A DNA stretch of 54,582 nt, taken from NCBI GenBank assembly GCA_016790075.1, contig JAEUPP010000023.1:1-54582 (forward strand), written 5' to 3'. This document shows positions 8,666 through 17,705 of this stretch, piece after piece (the first letter of the stretch is position 1; every line of letters starts with the position of its first letter). Source of the DNA: Rhodanobacteraceae bacterium (GTDB lineage: Bacteria > Pseudomonadota > Gammaproteobacteria > Xanthomonadales > Rhodanobacteraceae). The translations under genes were made by a program, and so were the position numbers. Below the pieces are notes generated by a model, which saw only the letters and a program-made list of their open reading frames with translations, ran no database searches and was not told where the DNA came from.

Positions 8666-10053
8666 ACTGGCGGCTGCTCCTGCTGGAATTCACGCTGCTG
8701 CGGCGCGAGCGCCGTGTGTGGTGGTCTCTGGTAGCGCTGGCGCTGCTGGTAGTGGGCGCGTGCCTGGTTACCGCGCAGGAGCAGATCCGCGGCAGTGCCG
8801 CCAAGGCGGATATCGCCGCAGCCGAACGCCAGCGCTGGCTCGGTCAGGGGGTCAAGGATCCGCATTCGGCAGCTCACTACAGCATCTATGCACTCAAGAC
8901 CTCGCCGGCACTTTCGCTGCTGGATCCCGGCGTGGACCCGTACGTGGGGCAAGCGGTCTGGCTCGAGGCGCATCATCAGAACGACGGGCTCTATCGCACC
9001 CAAGACGAAGCACCGGTGCTGCAGCGCGAGGGGCTGGCCAATCCTGCCGCGCTGTTGATCAGCATTGCGCCGCTGTTTGCCTTCTTGCTGGCATTCCGTG
9101 CCGTCGCACTGGAAAGGGAACGCGGAACACTGCGCCTTGCACTTGGCGTCGGCACAGCTCCGCTGCGCCTGATTGCCCTCAAGGCCACTGCCTGTGTCGG
9201 TGTGCTGGTGCTGCTGCTGATTGTGCCGGTGGGTCTGCTGGGTGCCGCATTTTGCGTACGGGAGGGCACGTTCTCCACCGATACGACGCTGCGGCTGGCC
9301 CTCTGGTGCATGGCGATGACGGTGTACTTTGTCATCGTGGTCATGATCGGAATGATCGTGGCGGCGCGCATCACGCATGGGCGAGCCGCGCTGGCAACCT
9401 TGTTCGGTCTGTGGACGGTACTGGTGCTGGCCTTGCCACGCTGGGCCAGCGACGCGGTAGCTGTCTCGTGGCCGCTGCCGTCGACCCAGTCCGTGCAGCA
9501 GGCGCTACAGGAACGTGCACCGGCTTACTGGTCGGCTGAGCAAGGCGCGTCACAGCATGCCGCGCTGCTCGCGCGTCACGGCGTCCAGCGCAAGGAAGAC
9601 CTGCCGGTCGATCTGCGTGGAGCGGAGCTGGACATGGCCGAACGGCATTCCCACGACGTGTTCGATGAGGTGCTGGGAGGCTTCTACGACCAGGTCAGCG
9701 AGCAGGATCTGGTGCATTCACTGCTGGGGTGGATTTCGCCGGCGATTGCGATGCAGAGCCTGTCGCCCGCGCTGGTCGGCAGCGACTTCGCCCATCACAG
9801 GGAGTTCATCGACACGGCGGAGCGATACCGCCGCGACCTGGTCAACCGCATGAATGCTGCGGTGATGAAGCCCGTGGCCAGCGCCGGTGCGGCGCAACCG
9901 GCTGGTGATGCGGCGCTGTGGTCGCAGGTTCCCGAGTTCCGCCACTCCAGGCCAGCCCTGTGGACGGCGCCCACGGCGCTGCCGGCGCTTGTCACCTGGC
10001 TGGTCGCGGGCGTGCTCCTGCTTGCGGTCACACTGCGGAGGTTGCGCCCATGA
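8662..10053 (+). CDS. ABC-2 type permease, DUF3526 family (first subunit)
   Basis: The protein has 463 residues; its ATG overlaps the ATPase stop (ATGA). Hydrophobic segments lie near residues 20-40, 130-150, 172-195, 208-235, 240-258 and 438-460. Two large hydrophilic regions lie between the first and second, and between the fifth and sixth segments, as in DUF3526-type ABC-2 permeases. The short ERERGTLRLALG stretch after the second helix is the usual cytoplasmic contact with the ATPase. ABC-2 systems mostly export or act on the envelope, so a place between two TonB receptors is notable. No substrate-binding protein is encoded nearby. Confidence 0.82.
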   Translation: MNWRLLLLEFTLLRRERRVWWSLVALALLVVGACLVTAQEQIRGSAAKADIAAAERQRWLGQGVKDPHSAAHYSIYALKTSPALSLLDPGVDPYVGQAVWLEAHHQNDGLYRTQDEAPVLQREGLANPAALLISIAPLFAFLLAFRAVALERERGTLRLALGVGTAPLRLIALKATACVGVLVLLLIVPVGLLGAAFCVREGTFSTDTTLRLALWCMAMTVYFVIVVMIGMIVAARITHGRAALATLFGLWTVLVLALPRWASDAVAVSWPLPSTQSVQQALQERAPAYWSAEQGASQHAALLARHGVQRKEDLPVDLRGAELDMAERHSHDVFDEVLGGFYDQVSEQDLVHSLLGWISPAIAMQSLSPALVGSDFAHHREFIDTAERYRRDLVNRMNAAVMKPVASAGAAQPAGDAALWSQVPEFRHSRPALWTAPTALPALVTWLVAGVLLLAVTLRRLRP

Positions 10054-11528
10054 ACCGTTGGGGTGCTCTGCTGGTCTGGGAGCTGCGCCAGTTCGCCGGC
10101 AATCCGGTGGCCTGGATCGTATTGGGTCTGCTCGCAGCGGCCATGGCGTGGGGTGCCTGTTCAGGTGCAAGTCTGCATCGCGCCCAGTCGCAGGCGCTGG
10201 CCGTGGAAAGCCAGGCCGACGCGGCCTGGCTGGCGAGCGTGAAGGAAAGGGCGCAGCAGTACACGAGGCCATCCGCCGAGCCTTTGCCCTACTGGCAGGA
10301 TCCCGGCGACGTTGCCGGCTTCAGTCGCTACTTTCTTCGCCGCCATGCGTTCAAGCCGCATCTGCCCCTGTCACCGCTTGCTGTTGGCGTCAGCGATCTG
10401 CAGCCTTCACGCGTCCCGGTCAAGCTGGAGACGCTGTTCGGTATCGCGCCGGTCTACGACTTCGAGCCGCCCCGTGTGCTGATGTCGGGTCGTTTCGATC
10501 TGGGCTTTGTCATCGCGTTCGTGATGCCGGTAGCCATTGTTTTGCTGATCGGTCTGCTCACCACGTTCGAGCGCGATCGCGGCATGTTGCGCCTGGTCGC
10601 CGCGCAGCCGATCTCGCCACGCCGGTGGCTTGGTATACGCGTGTGTTCCATCGCGGCGTGGCTACTGTTGGTGATAGCGCTGATGCTGGGCGGCGCCCTG
10701 TGGCTGGCGGGTGTGGATCCGGCCGCGGCGCCGGTCGAACTGGCGTCAGCCATGGCGCTGGTCCTCGTCTACGCCCTGTTCTGGGTGGCACTGAGTTTCG
10801 CTGTTGTTGCAGCCTGGCCGACGGCCGCCGGTGCGCTGGGCACGCTGGCCGCCATCTGGATTTTGCTGTGCCTGTGCGTACCGCTGCTCGGTTCGGCGAT
10901 TGTGCTCGGCACGGTGCGCGCGCCGTCGGCGCTCTATCGCATCGACGCCCTGCGCCGGGTGACTGACGCCGTCGAGGCGGAACGCCAGGCTGTCCTGGCC
11001 GCTGCCTTCGCCGGCCGCGCCGATCTGGCGCCTCACGCCGGCCAGATCGGCCGTCTGGACTACGCCACCCGACAGACCTTCCTGGTACCTGAGCGCGAAA
11101 GGCGCCTCGCCGCGCAGCAGCACGCCGTGCTGAACGTCAAGGAAACACGTGAGCGGGCCACAACACTGCTCGGGTTCGTTTCGCCTTCGTTGGGCGTCCA
11201 GTCGGCGCTGGCCACCCTGGCGGGTACCGACATGCAGCGGCACCGGCGCTTTGAAAAACAGGTGCGCGATTTCCAGCTTCATCTGCGCGACTTTTTTTTC
11301 TCACGCATCCAGCAGCAGATCGTCGCGCCGACGCCACGCCCTCCAGGCAGTTACTCGCGCCAGAACTTTTCTGAATTCGACGCCATTGCGCACTTCCGCT
11401 TTCAGGATGCCTCGGCAGCGTCGCGCGCAACAGCGGTGTTGCCCGTCACGCTCTGGCTGTTGGCGCTGAGCGTGGGCCTGGTGGGAATAGCCGCGCGGCG
11501 TCTGCGCCGCTGGCCAGCAGACCTGTGA
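10050..11528 (+). CDS. ABC-2 type permease, DUF3526 family (second subunit)
   Basis: The protein has 492 residues from the ATG at 10050, which overlaps the stop of the first permease. It has the same plan as its neighbour: one N-terminal helix (VAWIVLGLLAAAMAWGACSG), a long periplasmic loop with YWQDPGDVAGFSRYFLRRHA, and a helix followed by TFERDRGMLRLVAAQPISPR as the ATPase contact. Three more helices, a second long soluble region (about 300-460) and a final helix follow. The two permeases are diverged paralogues and probably form a heterodimer. An FFFSRIQQQIV segment before the last helix looks amphipathic. Confidence 0.82.
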   Translation: MNRWGALLVWELRQFAGNPVAWIVLGLLAAAMAWGACSGASLHRAQSQALAVESQADAAWLASVKERAQQYTRPSAEPLPYWQDPGDVAGFSRYFLRRHAFKPHLPLSPLAVGVSDLQPSRVPVKLETLFGIAPVYDFEPPRVLMSGRFDLGFVIAFVMPVAIVLLIGLLTTFERDRGMLRLVAAQPISPRRWLGIRVCSIAAWLLLVIALMLGGALWLAGVDPAAAPVELASAMALVLVYALFWVALSFAVVAAWPTAAGALGTLAAIWILLCLCVPLLGSAIVLGTVRAPSALYRIDALRRVTDAVEAERQAVLAAAFAGRADLAPHAGQIGRLDYATRQTFLVPERERRLAAQQHAVLNVKETRERATTLLGFVSPSLGVQSALATLAGTDMQRHRRFEKQVRDFQLHLRDFFFSRIQQQIVAPTPRPPGSYSRQNFSEFDAIAHFRFQDASAASRATAVLPVTLWLLALSVGLVGIAARRLRRWPADL

Positions 11529-11536
11529 GAGCCACG

Positions 11537-13462
11537 ATGCGAATCATTCTGTTGAGTTGTACGCTGCTGTTGTTCGCTCAGCCCGCCACGGCACAGCGCG
11601 CCGGAGACAACGCGGTGACGGCGGCCGAGGATGCCTTTGGCGTGACCCTTGGAAACGAAAGTATTGGCATCTACAGCGCGCGGCGTGTGCGTGGCTTTTC
11701 GCCGGTTGAAGCGGGCAACGTTCGCCTTGAGGGGCTGTACCTGGATCGTCAGGGCGCGTTGCCCCCGCCGTTGGTAGAAGGGTCGGCGATCCGTGTGGGC
11801 TTGTCGGCGCAGGGTTATCCATTTCCCGCTCCTACGGGGATCGTCGACTATCGTTTGCGCAAGCCCGGTGAGGAGCGGGTGATCAGTGTGATTAGCGCCT
11901 GGGGGCCATATGCCGGACGCGCGCTGGAGGTCAATGCCAAGCTGCCGCTGGTTACGGACAAGCTCGGTGTTTCTGCCGCGATTTCGCATTCCCAGGAGGA
12001 GTACTACGACGGGGCTGACGCCGACTATGTCCGGGCCGGGCTCGTTACGCGCTGGCGTCCGACGGAGACGATAGAGATCACGCCGTTCTGGAGTCTTTCC
12101 CGCGGCCGTGATGAAGAAGCGCCGCCGTCGATCCGCACCCGGGGGGCCTTCCTGCCGCCGCGCCTGGAGCGCCGCCGGCTCATGGGGCCATCCTGGGCGG
12201 ACAACGAGACCGAGAGCGTCAACTATGGCGTGATCGCCAAGGCGCGGCTTGGCCATGACTGGGCGTTCGCGCTCGGCGCCTTCAGCTCCCGCTACGAGCG
12301 ATCCAGCGGCTACTCCAACGTGTTTGCCGATACAACGGCGGAAGGCACGGCACGCCACTGGTTGATCGCTGATCCCGAACAGCGTTATGCCTCGACCAGT
12401 GGCGAATTGCGCGCAAGCCGCAGTTTTACCGAGGGGCCACGCCTGCACCTGCTGCACGCAATCGTCCGCAGCCGCCACCTGCAGAGCATTTATGGTGGGT
12501 CGGCCCGGCCGCTGGATCTGGGGCTGCGCCAGCTCACGATGCCGGCAAGTTTTGCGCCTGCGCCGCCGTTCGTGTTTGGCGAGCGCACTCGTGATGTGGT
12601 CCAGCAAAGCAGCGTCGGCATTTCCTACGAAAGCCGGTGGCGTGAGGTGGGCAGCGCCAGCCTGGGCCTGCTGCGCACGCGGTACGAAAAGCGCGTCGAC
12701 CAGCCAGGGCTGGACCGGACTGCTACTCATGATGAACCCTGGCTGGTCAATGCGGCGTTGTCCGCCCATCTGTCGCCCCAGGTTGCCCTATACGCCGGAC
12801 ATACCCGCGGGCTGGAGGAAAGCGGAATTGCTCCGGCCGACGTGGCCAACCGCAACGAGGCGCTGCCGGCGATACGTACGCAGCAAAGCGAGGCCGGTTT
12901 GCGCTGGGCGATTTCACCGTCGATGAAGCTGGTCGCCGGGCTGTTCGATGTACGCAAACCCTACTTCACCACGAACGACAGCGACGTATACACCACCTTG
13001 GGCGAAGTGCAGCATCGCGGGCTGGAATTGAGCCTGAGCGGCAAGCCAGCCGAATCACTGAGCCTGGTCGTGGGCGCCGTGCTGATGCGGCCGCGCGTGA
13101 CTGGCGCAGCGGTTGAATCGGGCAGCATCGGCAACAAGCCGGTTGGGCAGAGTGATCACCTGCTGCGTGCGGACATCGACTACCGCCTGCCGTTCGCACC
13201 ATCCTGGTCGGTGGACTTGTCCACAACCTACAGCGGTGCGCGTACCGCTTCACGTGACGGCAAGAACCGTGTTCCGGCGTATGCCGTGCTCGACATCGGC
13301 GCACGCTACCGATTCCAGATTGGTCCGGCGAAGTCGACCCTGCGCCTGCAGGTTGCCAATGTGTCCGATACCTATGTCTGGAATATCTATGGCAGCAACA
13401 GCTTCGGCCTGAGTGACGAACGTAGGTTCCTCGCCCAGTTGGCGATCGACTTTCCTGAATAG
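11537..13462 (+). CDS. TonB-dependent receptor, second of the operon
   Basis: The protein has 641 residues from the ATG at 11537; a GTG at 11525 overlaps the permease stop and is an alternative start. The signal peptide is MRIILLSCTLLLFAQPATA. A compact plug follows (NVRLEGLYLDRQGAL, then VDYRLRKPGEERV), and then a barrel with aromatic-rich strands. The C-terminus (RFLAQLAIDFPE) lacks the usual final aromatic. The plug is shorter and less canonical than in the first receptor, and no clear TonB box was found. The gene is in the same tight run as the ABC genes. Its cargo may be the product of the biosynthetic genes that follow. Confidence 0.85.
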   Translation: MRIILLSCTLLLFAQPATAQRAGDNAVTAAEDAFGVTLGNESIGIYSARRVRGFSPVEAGNVRLEGLYLDRQGALPPPLVEGSAIRVGLSAQGYPFPAPTGIVDYRLRKPGEERVISVISAWGPYAGRALEVNAKLPLVTDKLGVSAAISHSQEEYYDGADADYVRAGLVTRWRPTETIEITPFWSLSRGRDEEAPPSIRTRGAFLPPRLERRRLMGPSWADNETESVNYGVIAKARLGHDWAFALGAFSSRYERSSGYSNVFADTTAEGTARHWLIADPEQRYASTSGELRASRSFTEGPRLHLLHAIVRSRHLQSIYGGSARPLDLGLRQLTMPASFAPAPPFVFGERTRDVVQQSSVGISYESRWREVGSASLGLLRTRYEKRVDQPGLDRTATHDEPWLVNAALSAHLSPQVALYAGHTRGLEESGIAPADVANRNEALPAIRTQQSEAGLRWAISPSMKLVAGLFDVRKPYFTTNDSDVYTTLGEVQHRGLELSLSGKPAESLSLVVGAVLMRPRVTGAAVESGSIGNKPVGQSDHLLRADIDYRLPFAPSWSVDLSTTYSGARTASRDGKNRVPAYAVLDIGARYRFQIGPAKSTLRLQVANVSDTYVWNIYGSNSFGLSDERRFLAQLAIDFPE

Positions 13463-13479
13463 CCGACACAGGTATTCGT

Positions 13480-14412
13480 ATGGACCGTGCTGAGATCCTC
13501 AATGCTCCGGCGCTGCCCTTTTCCGCGGCATCGGGTTGCCCGCAGTCGCGCCAGCGCATATTCAGCGGTGTATGCCATGGCACGCTCGGCGAGCTGTTGC
13601 AGGGGCCGTTCGTGAGCAACCGCCAGGTATGCATCGGGTTGATCTCGCTGCCCATCAAACGCTACAGCTGGATGCATTTCACGTATGGCGACGACGGTGA
13701 CCTGCTGGTCGATCTGGCCGAGAAGGAGAAGTGCCGCCGGGTGATCGAGCTGTACCTGTCGCGGCATCGCCGGGCGCTTCCACGTGGCCGCTGGAGCTGC
13801 GAGTCGGAGTTGCTGCAGGGCAAGGGCATGGCCAGTTCGACGGCCGACATGGTTGCGACCATACGCTGCCTCGATGCCTTGTTTGGCACCAGCTCGCCGC
13901 ATGCGCTGATTGCAGATCTGCTGCGCCAGGTCGAGCGTTCGGACAGCGTGTTTCTCGACACCTATGCACTGTATCTGAGCGCCCGCCAGAAGGTCATCCG
14001 GTATCTCGGCAGCGAGCTCCAGTTTCACGCCTGCTATATCGACGAAGGCCATGTGGTCGATACCGAGCAGGCAGGCCCTGCGCTGCTGACGTATTACCAG
14101 CAGCATCTGGCGGCCTACCAGCGCAACCTTGATGCAGCGCTGGATGCGTTCCGGCGGCAGGATTCTGCCGCGATCGCACACTGCGCCACGATCAGTGCAC
14201 GGCTCTCCCAGGGGGTTGTTCCGAAGCAGCACCTGGACACCTTGCTCTCGCAGCAGCGCCGCTTCGCCGCGGACGGGATCGTGGTCGCCCATACCGGGAG
14301 CTTGATTGGTTATCTCTTCGTGACGCGGCCCGACCCCGTTCACATGGGCGAGCTGTCGGCCTTCTTCCGCAGCCTCGGCCATCAATGCCGTTTCGCTCAA
14401 ACCGGATTCTGA
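13480..14412 (+). CDS. GHMP-family kinase, PduX-like (predicted L-threonine kinase)
   Basis: The protein has 310 residues. GTLGELLQGP (residues 34-43) is characteristic of PduX-type kinases. GKGMASSTADM (114-124) is the GHMP phosphate-binding loop, and a C-terminal DGIVVAHTGSLIGYLF is the third GHMP motif. PduX phosphorylates L-threonine for the cobalamin side chain, but no cobalamin synthesis genes are present here. The next gene is a cysteine-synthase-like PLP enzyme, which would use O-phosphothreonine as an activated substrate. This pairing is known from 2,3-diaminobutyrate pathways (dab genes of friulimicin). The substrate is inferred from family and context; serine is possible. Confidence 0.82.
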   Translation: MDRAEILNAPALPFSAASGCPQSRQRIFSGVCHGTLGELLQGPFVSNRQVCIGLISLPIKRYSWMHFTYGDDGDLLVDLAEKEKCRRVIELYLSRHRRALPRGRWSCESELLQGKGMASSTADMVATIRCLDALFGTSSPHALIADLLRQVERSDSVFLDTYALYLSARQKVIRYLGSELQFHACYIDEGHVVDTEQAGPALLTYYQQHLAAYQRNLDAALDAFRRQDSAAIAHCATISARLSQGVVPKQHLDTLLSQQRRFAADGIVVAHTGSLIGYLFVTRPDPVHMGELSAFFRSLGHQCRFAQTGF

Positions 14413-14415
14413 GCC

Positions 14416-15489
14416 ATGTTCGAGCACATACATGACCACATCGCCGACGCGGTCAAGTCGCCAAGCCTGATCCAGTTGTCCGGCAATTTATACGTTGCGC
14501 GTTTTGAGACAATGAAGGTCTATTCCACCCTGGTCGCCGTCGAGCAGCTTCTGCACCGGGGGATCGTCAGGCAGGGCGACACACTGCTCGACAGCTCCAG
14601 CGGTATCTATGCCTATGCACTGGCGCTCGCGTGCCACAAGTTCGGCATGAAGTGCCATATCGTGGCATCCAGGACCGTCGACCGCACCCTGATGATCCAG
14701 CTGCAGATACTGGGTGCCACCGTTCAGCAGGTTCCGCCGCAGGCAACCCTGAAGCTGGACCAGAGCTTGCGTGTCGAATTGATTCAGAACCTGCTGCGCT
14801 CCCGCCCCGACATTCACTGGATGCAGCAGTACCACGATGACATTCACTACCTGGGCTATGAACCGGTTGCGGAGATGATTGCCCATGCCCTCGGTACCAG
14901 CCGGCTCAGCATCGTCGGCGGGGTAGGGTCCGGCTGTTCGACGGGAGGCATCGCCGAGTCGCTGCGCAAACTAGACGACACCGTGGAACTGATCGGTGTG
15001 CAGCCGTTCGGCAGCCTTACTTTCGGCTGCGCCCACATTGACGACCCGGGAATCATCATCGCCGGCATTGGCAGCTCCATCCCGTTCCGTAACGTCCGGC
15101 ACGCGTTGTACGACTCGATCCACTGGGTTTCGTTCGACTACGGGCAAGCGGGAACTGTTGATCTCCTGCGCGAGCACGCGATTTTCGCCGGGCTGTCCAG
15201 CGGATGCTGCTACCTCGTGGCCCGGCGGGAGGCAGAGCGGCAGCCTGGGCGGAACATCGTGTTCATGGCGGCCGATACCGGTCACCGGTATGTGGATGGT
15301 GTGTTTTCGCACCATGCCGAAGCGCTCGATTCGCGTGCGCTGCTACCGCTGCAGGCCCACGAGCTGTCGGAGTTGGCGCTGCCGTGGTCGTGCATGGCCT
15401 GGAACCGGCGCCCTTACGGCAGCGATGTCATGCCCGCCGGCGGGCCGCAGGCCATGCCGAACGTGCGCGAAGCCGTGTCCGAAATGTAG
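14416..15489 (+). CDS. PLP-dependent cysteine synthase-like / SbnA-like enzyme
   Basis: The protein has 357 residues and starts 3 bases after the kinase stop. Fold-type II features are readable: Lys34 in FETMKVYSTL as the likely Schiff-base lysine, SSSGIYAYALA in place of the TSGNTG substrate loop, GVGSGCSTGGIAESL as the phosphate-binding loop, and GLSSGCCYLVA near the end. The asparagine loop is altered, so plain cysteine synthesis is unlikely. In SbnA-type enzymes an amine nucleophile replaces the phosphate of O-phosphoserine. With O-phosphothreonine from the previous enzyme the product would be an N-substituted 2,3-diaminobutyrate. That reaction is a prediction. No ornithine cyclodeaminase-like partner (SbnB) is present. 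Confidence 0.82.
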   Translation: MFEHIHDHIADAVKSPSLIQLSGNLYVARFETMKVYSTLVAVEQLLHRGIVRQGDTLLDSSSGIYAYALALACHKFGMKCHIVASRTVDRTLMIQLQILGATVQQVPPQATLKLDQSLRVELIQNLLRSRPDIHWMQQYHDDIHYLGYEPVAEMIAHALGTSRLSIVGGVGSGCSTGGIAESLRKLDDTVELIGVQPFGSLTFGCAHIDDPGIIIAGIGSSIPFRNVRHALYDSIHWVSFDYGQAGTVDLLREHAIFAGLSSGCCYLVARREAERQPGRNIVFMAADTGHRYVDGVFSHHAEALDSRALLPLQAHELSELALPWSCMAWNRRPYGSDVMPAGGPQAMPNVREAVSEM

Positions 15490-15604
15490 CGCGTCGCCAC
15501 GCAGGCGACCGCGGCTGCAGCGATGTACTTGCGCAGGCCGCCTGTCTCCACGAACACCAACACTCAACTCTGTAGTGATCAATACGCTTGCGCTAGGAAA
15601 AAAA

Positions 15605-16867
15605 ATGGCACACCTCCTGATGATCGAAAGCTGGGTCGGTGGTACCGGCCGTCTCTTTCCGCCGGCAATCACCAGCCTCGGCCACCGGTATACCTTTGTG
15701 ACGCGGAATCGCGGCCACTACCTTGATGCGAAAGCCAGGGAAATTCATCCGGTGCTGGAGCACGCGGAAAACGTTCTTACGACGGAAACCAACGATGTGC
15801 CGGCGCTGATCGAATTCCTGCGCCGGCAGCACGGCATTCTGCAATTCGACGGTGTGGTGACGGTGTGTGACTACTACATCGACACCGTTGCACAGGTCGC
15901 TCAGGCCTTGGGGCTGCCACAGGGTTTTTCCACCCATGTTGCGCGGGAGCGACGCAAGGATCTGGTGCGCGAGGCCATTCAGCGTGCTGGCCTGCCCAAT
16001 CCCCGCTTCGGGGTCGTGGCGTCGTGGCATGAAGCCTGCGACGCAGCGCGGGACATCGGTTATCCGCTGGTCATGAAACCGACGGACCTTGCGTCCAGTG
16101 CGTTTGTGCGTCTGGTCCACGATGAGGCCGAGTTGCGTGATGCCTACGAGGCGCTGGAGCGTTTCGACAGGAACTTCCGCGGGCAGCCGCGTGAACGGCG
16201 CTGGCTGCTGGAGGAATACATGACGGGTGAGGAGGTCAGCGTCGAGGCGGTCACGTTCCGTGGCGAAACGACCATCGTCGGTGTTACGGACAAGAGCCTC
16301 ACTGGCTTTCCGTACTTTATCGAAGACGGTCACATGTTCCCTGCTCGTCTTGACCCGGGGCAGGTAGCCGAGATCGAGACCTTGGTCCGGGGCGCACTCG
16401 ACGCCGTCGGCCACGATCACGGCATCAGCCATACCGAAGTAAAGCTCACTGCGGTCGGCCCGCGTATCGTCGAGATCAATCCGCGGCCGGGCGGCAATTA
16501 CATCGCCGAACTGGTGCAGCGGGTGACGGGCATCGATCTGCTGTCAGCTCAGATCGAGCTTGCGCTGGGACGCCGCCCCGACCTGCAGGCAAGAGATACA
16601 GGTATACAAAGTGCGGCAATCAAATTTCTGGTGCCGCCAGCAGCGGGCCGCGTCGTCGCAATGCATGGCCTGGAATCGCTGAACGGCGATGGTCATCTCG
16701 TACGCTCGACGCTGAGTGATGTCACGGGCAGCGAACTTGCCGCGCCGATCGACAATGCCTGCTACCTCGGGCACGTACTGGCCGTCGATAGCGGTGGGCA
16801 TGAAGCGCGACGGCATGCCGAGCAGGCGATTGCCCGCATCGCCCTGCAGTTTGCACCGGCCACCTGA
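15605..16867 (+). CDS. ATP-grasp ligase
   Basis: The protein has 420 residues from the ATG at 15605, with AGGA 7 bases upstream. The first 110 residues form a Rossmann-like preATP-grasp domain. The ATP-grasp core follows with FSTHVARERRKDLVREAIQR, PLVMKPTDLASSAFVRLV, WLLEEYMTGEEVSVEAV and the metal-binding EINPRPGGNYIAEL (Glu290). A C-terminal lobe of about 110 residues resembles that of dapdiamide or bacilysin-type amino acid ligases. Such enzymes form amide bonds through acyl phosphates. Here it would join the PLP enzyme product to another acid or amino acid, making this a non-NRPS assembly; the substrates are unknown. A 115-bp gap precedes it, the only real gap in the operon. Confidence 0.88.
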   Translation: MAHLLMIESWVGGTGRLFPPAITSLGHRYTFVTRNRGHYLDAKAREIHPVLEHAENVLTTETNDVPALIEFLRRQHGILQFDGVVTVCDYYIDTVAQVAQALGLPQGFSTHVARERRKDLVREAIQRAGLPNPRFGVVASWHEACDAARDIGYPLVMKPTDLASSAFVRLVHDEAELRDAYEALERFDRNFRGQPRERRWLLEEYMTGEEVSVEAVTFRGETTIVGVTDKSLTGFPYFIEDGHMFPARLDPGQVAEIETLVRGALDAVGHDHGISHTEVKLTAVGPRIVEINPRPGGNYIAELVQRVTGIDLLSAQIELALGRRPDLQARDTGIQSAAIKFLVPPAAGRVVAMHGLESLNGDGHLVRSTLSDVTGSELAAPIDNACYLGHVLAVDSGGHEARRHAEQAIARIALQFAPAT

Positions 16868-16880
16868 GCGGAGTCCTTGC

Positions 16881-17705
16881 ATGAATCACCTCACCACCGT
16901 GCCACCTGCCTCTATCGACGGTCTGATCAGCGCCGTCCGCGAGGGCCGATATGGCACCGATCCCGCCGCGCTGCATGCCGTCGGCGCATTCTGGGTGCGG
17001 CAGAGCACCCAGTTTCCCGGTACGGTGCAGAAGTACCGGAATTACTACCTCGTGCTTCGGGTTGGCGCGAACTTCGGCGGATGTTGCGTCGAACGCGACG
17101 ATCTGGATTCCGCGGTCGCTGAGGAACTGTCCGGGAGCAGCGTTGCTGACTTGCTCGGCGATCAGCGATTGCCAGTACGCATAGCGGCGCTGGATGCCTA
17201 CCTGGGGGCGGTGCGGCCGCATCGCGAAGCCACGAACGCGCGCGTGAAGTTGCTGCCGCACGGTACGCCGCTGGAGCGCGCCCGGGTGCGCGACGAGGCG
17301 ATCGCAAGCCTACTGGCGATAGAACGTGGACAGCGGGTTGCGTTGATCGGTGTCGTCAATCCGCTGGTGGAGGCTATCCGTTCGCATGGCGGCATCTGCC
17401 TGCCCTGTGACTTCAACATGGAGCGGACGGCCGACGGCACCCCGGTAACCCGGGACATGCAGCAGGTGCTGGATGCGGCGGACCTGGTCATCGCCACTGG
17501 CATGACGCTGAGCAATGGATCCTTCGACCGCATTCTCGCCCGGTGCCGCCAGCGGGAGATTCCGCTGGTCGTATACGCGCAGACGGGCAGCGCCATCGTG
17601 CCGTGTTTCCTCGGCAGCGGCGTTTCGGCGATTTCTGCGGAGCCGTTTCCGTTTTCCCAGTTCAGTGCGGATCCGACGCCCATCTATCTCTACCGCTTGC
17701 CATGA
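16881..17705 (+). CDS. DUF4213/DUF364 protein (putative heavy-metal chelation family)
   Basis: The protein has 274 residues, with GGAG about 8 bases before the ATG at 16881. The N-terminal 100 residues fit DUF4213 (YYLVLRVGANFGGCCVE, then a LPVRIAALDAYLGA helix). Residues about 145-270 fit the DUF364 Rossmann-like domain: VALIGVVNPLVEAIRSHGG, then DAADLVIATGMTLSNGSFD, then QTGSAIVPCFLGSGVSAIS. Pfam labels this family putative heavy-metal chelation, and no enzymatic role is firmly established. Linked members often sit with metal-uptake genes. Here it may handle the metal, release it from the ligand, or take part in ligand synthesis. Its stop overlaps the start of the MFS gene. Confidence 0.8.
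   Translation: MNHLTTVPPASIDGLISAVREGRYGTDPAALHAVGAFWVRQSTQFPGTVQKYRNYYLVLRVGANFGGCCVERDDLDSAVAEELSGSSVADLLGDQRLPVRIAALDAYLGAVRPHREATNARVKLLPHGTPLERARVRDEAIASLLAIERGQRVALIGVVNPLVEAIRSHGGICLPCDFNMERTADGTPVTRDMQQVLDAADLVIATGMTLSNGSFDRILARCRQREIPLVVYAQTGSAIVPCFLGSGVSAISAEPFPFSQFSADPTPIYLYRLP

Noticed and set aside
8529-9539. Plus-strand frame of 336 codons inside the ABC genes
   Set aside because: It overlaps the ATPase end and first permease in another frame; composition is Arg/Ala/Gly-rich and no motif is present.
11402-12769. Minus-strand frame of 455 codons opposite the second receptor
   Set aside because: It is antisense to a protein with signal peptide and barrel features, lacks a ribosome site, and is a typical high-GC shadow.
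13480-17705. Staphyloferrin B-type (sbn) operon
   Set aside because: The PLP enzyme is SbnA-like, but no IucA/IucC-type synthetase or SbnB-like dehydrogenase is present; an ATP-grasp ligase and a threonine-type kinase take their place.
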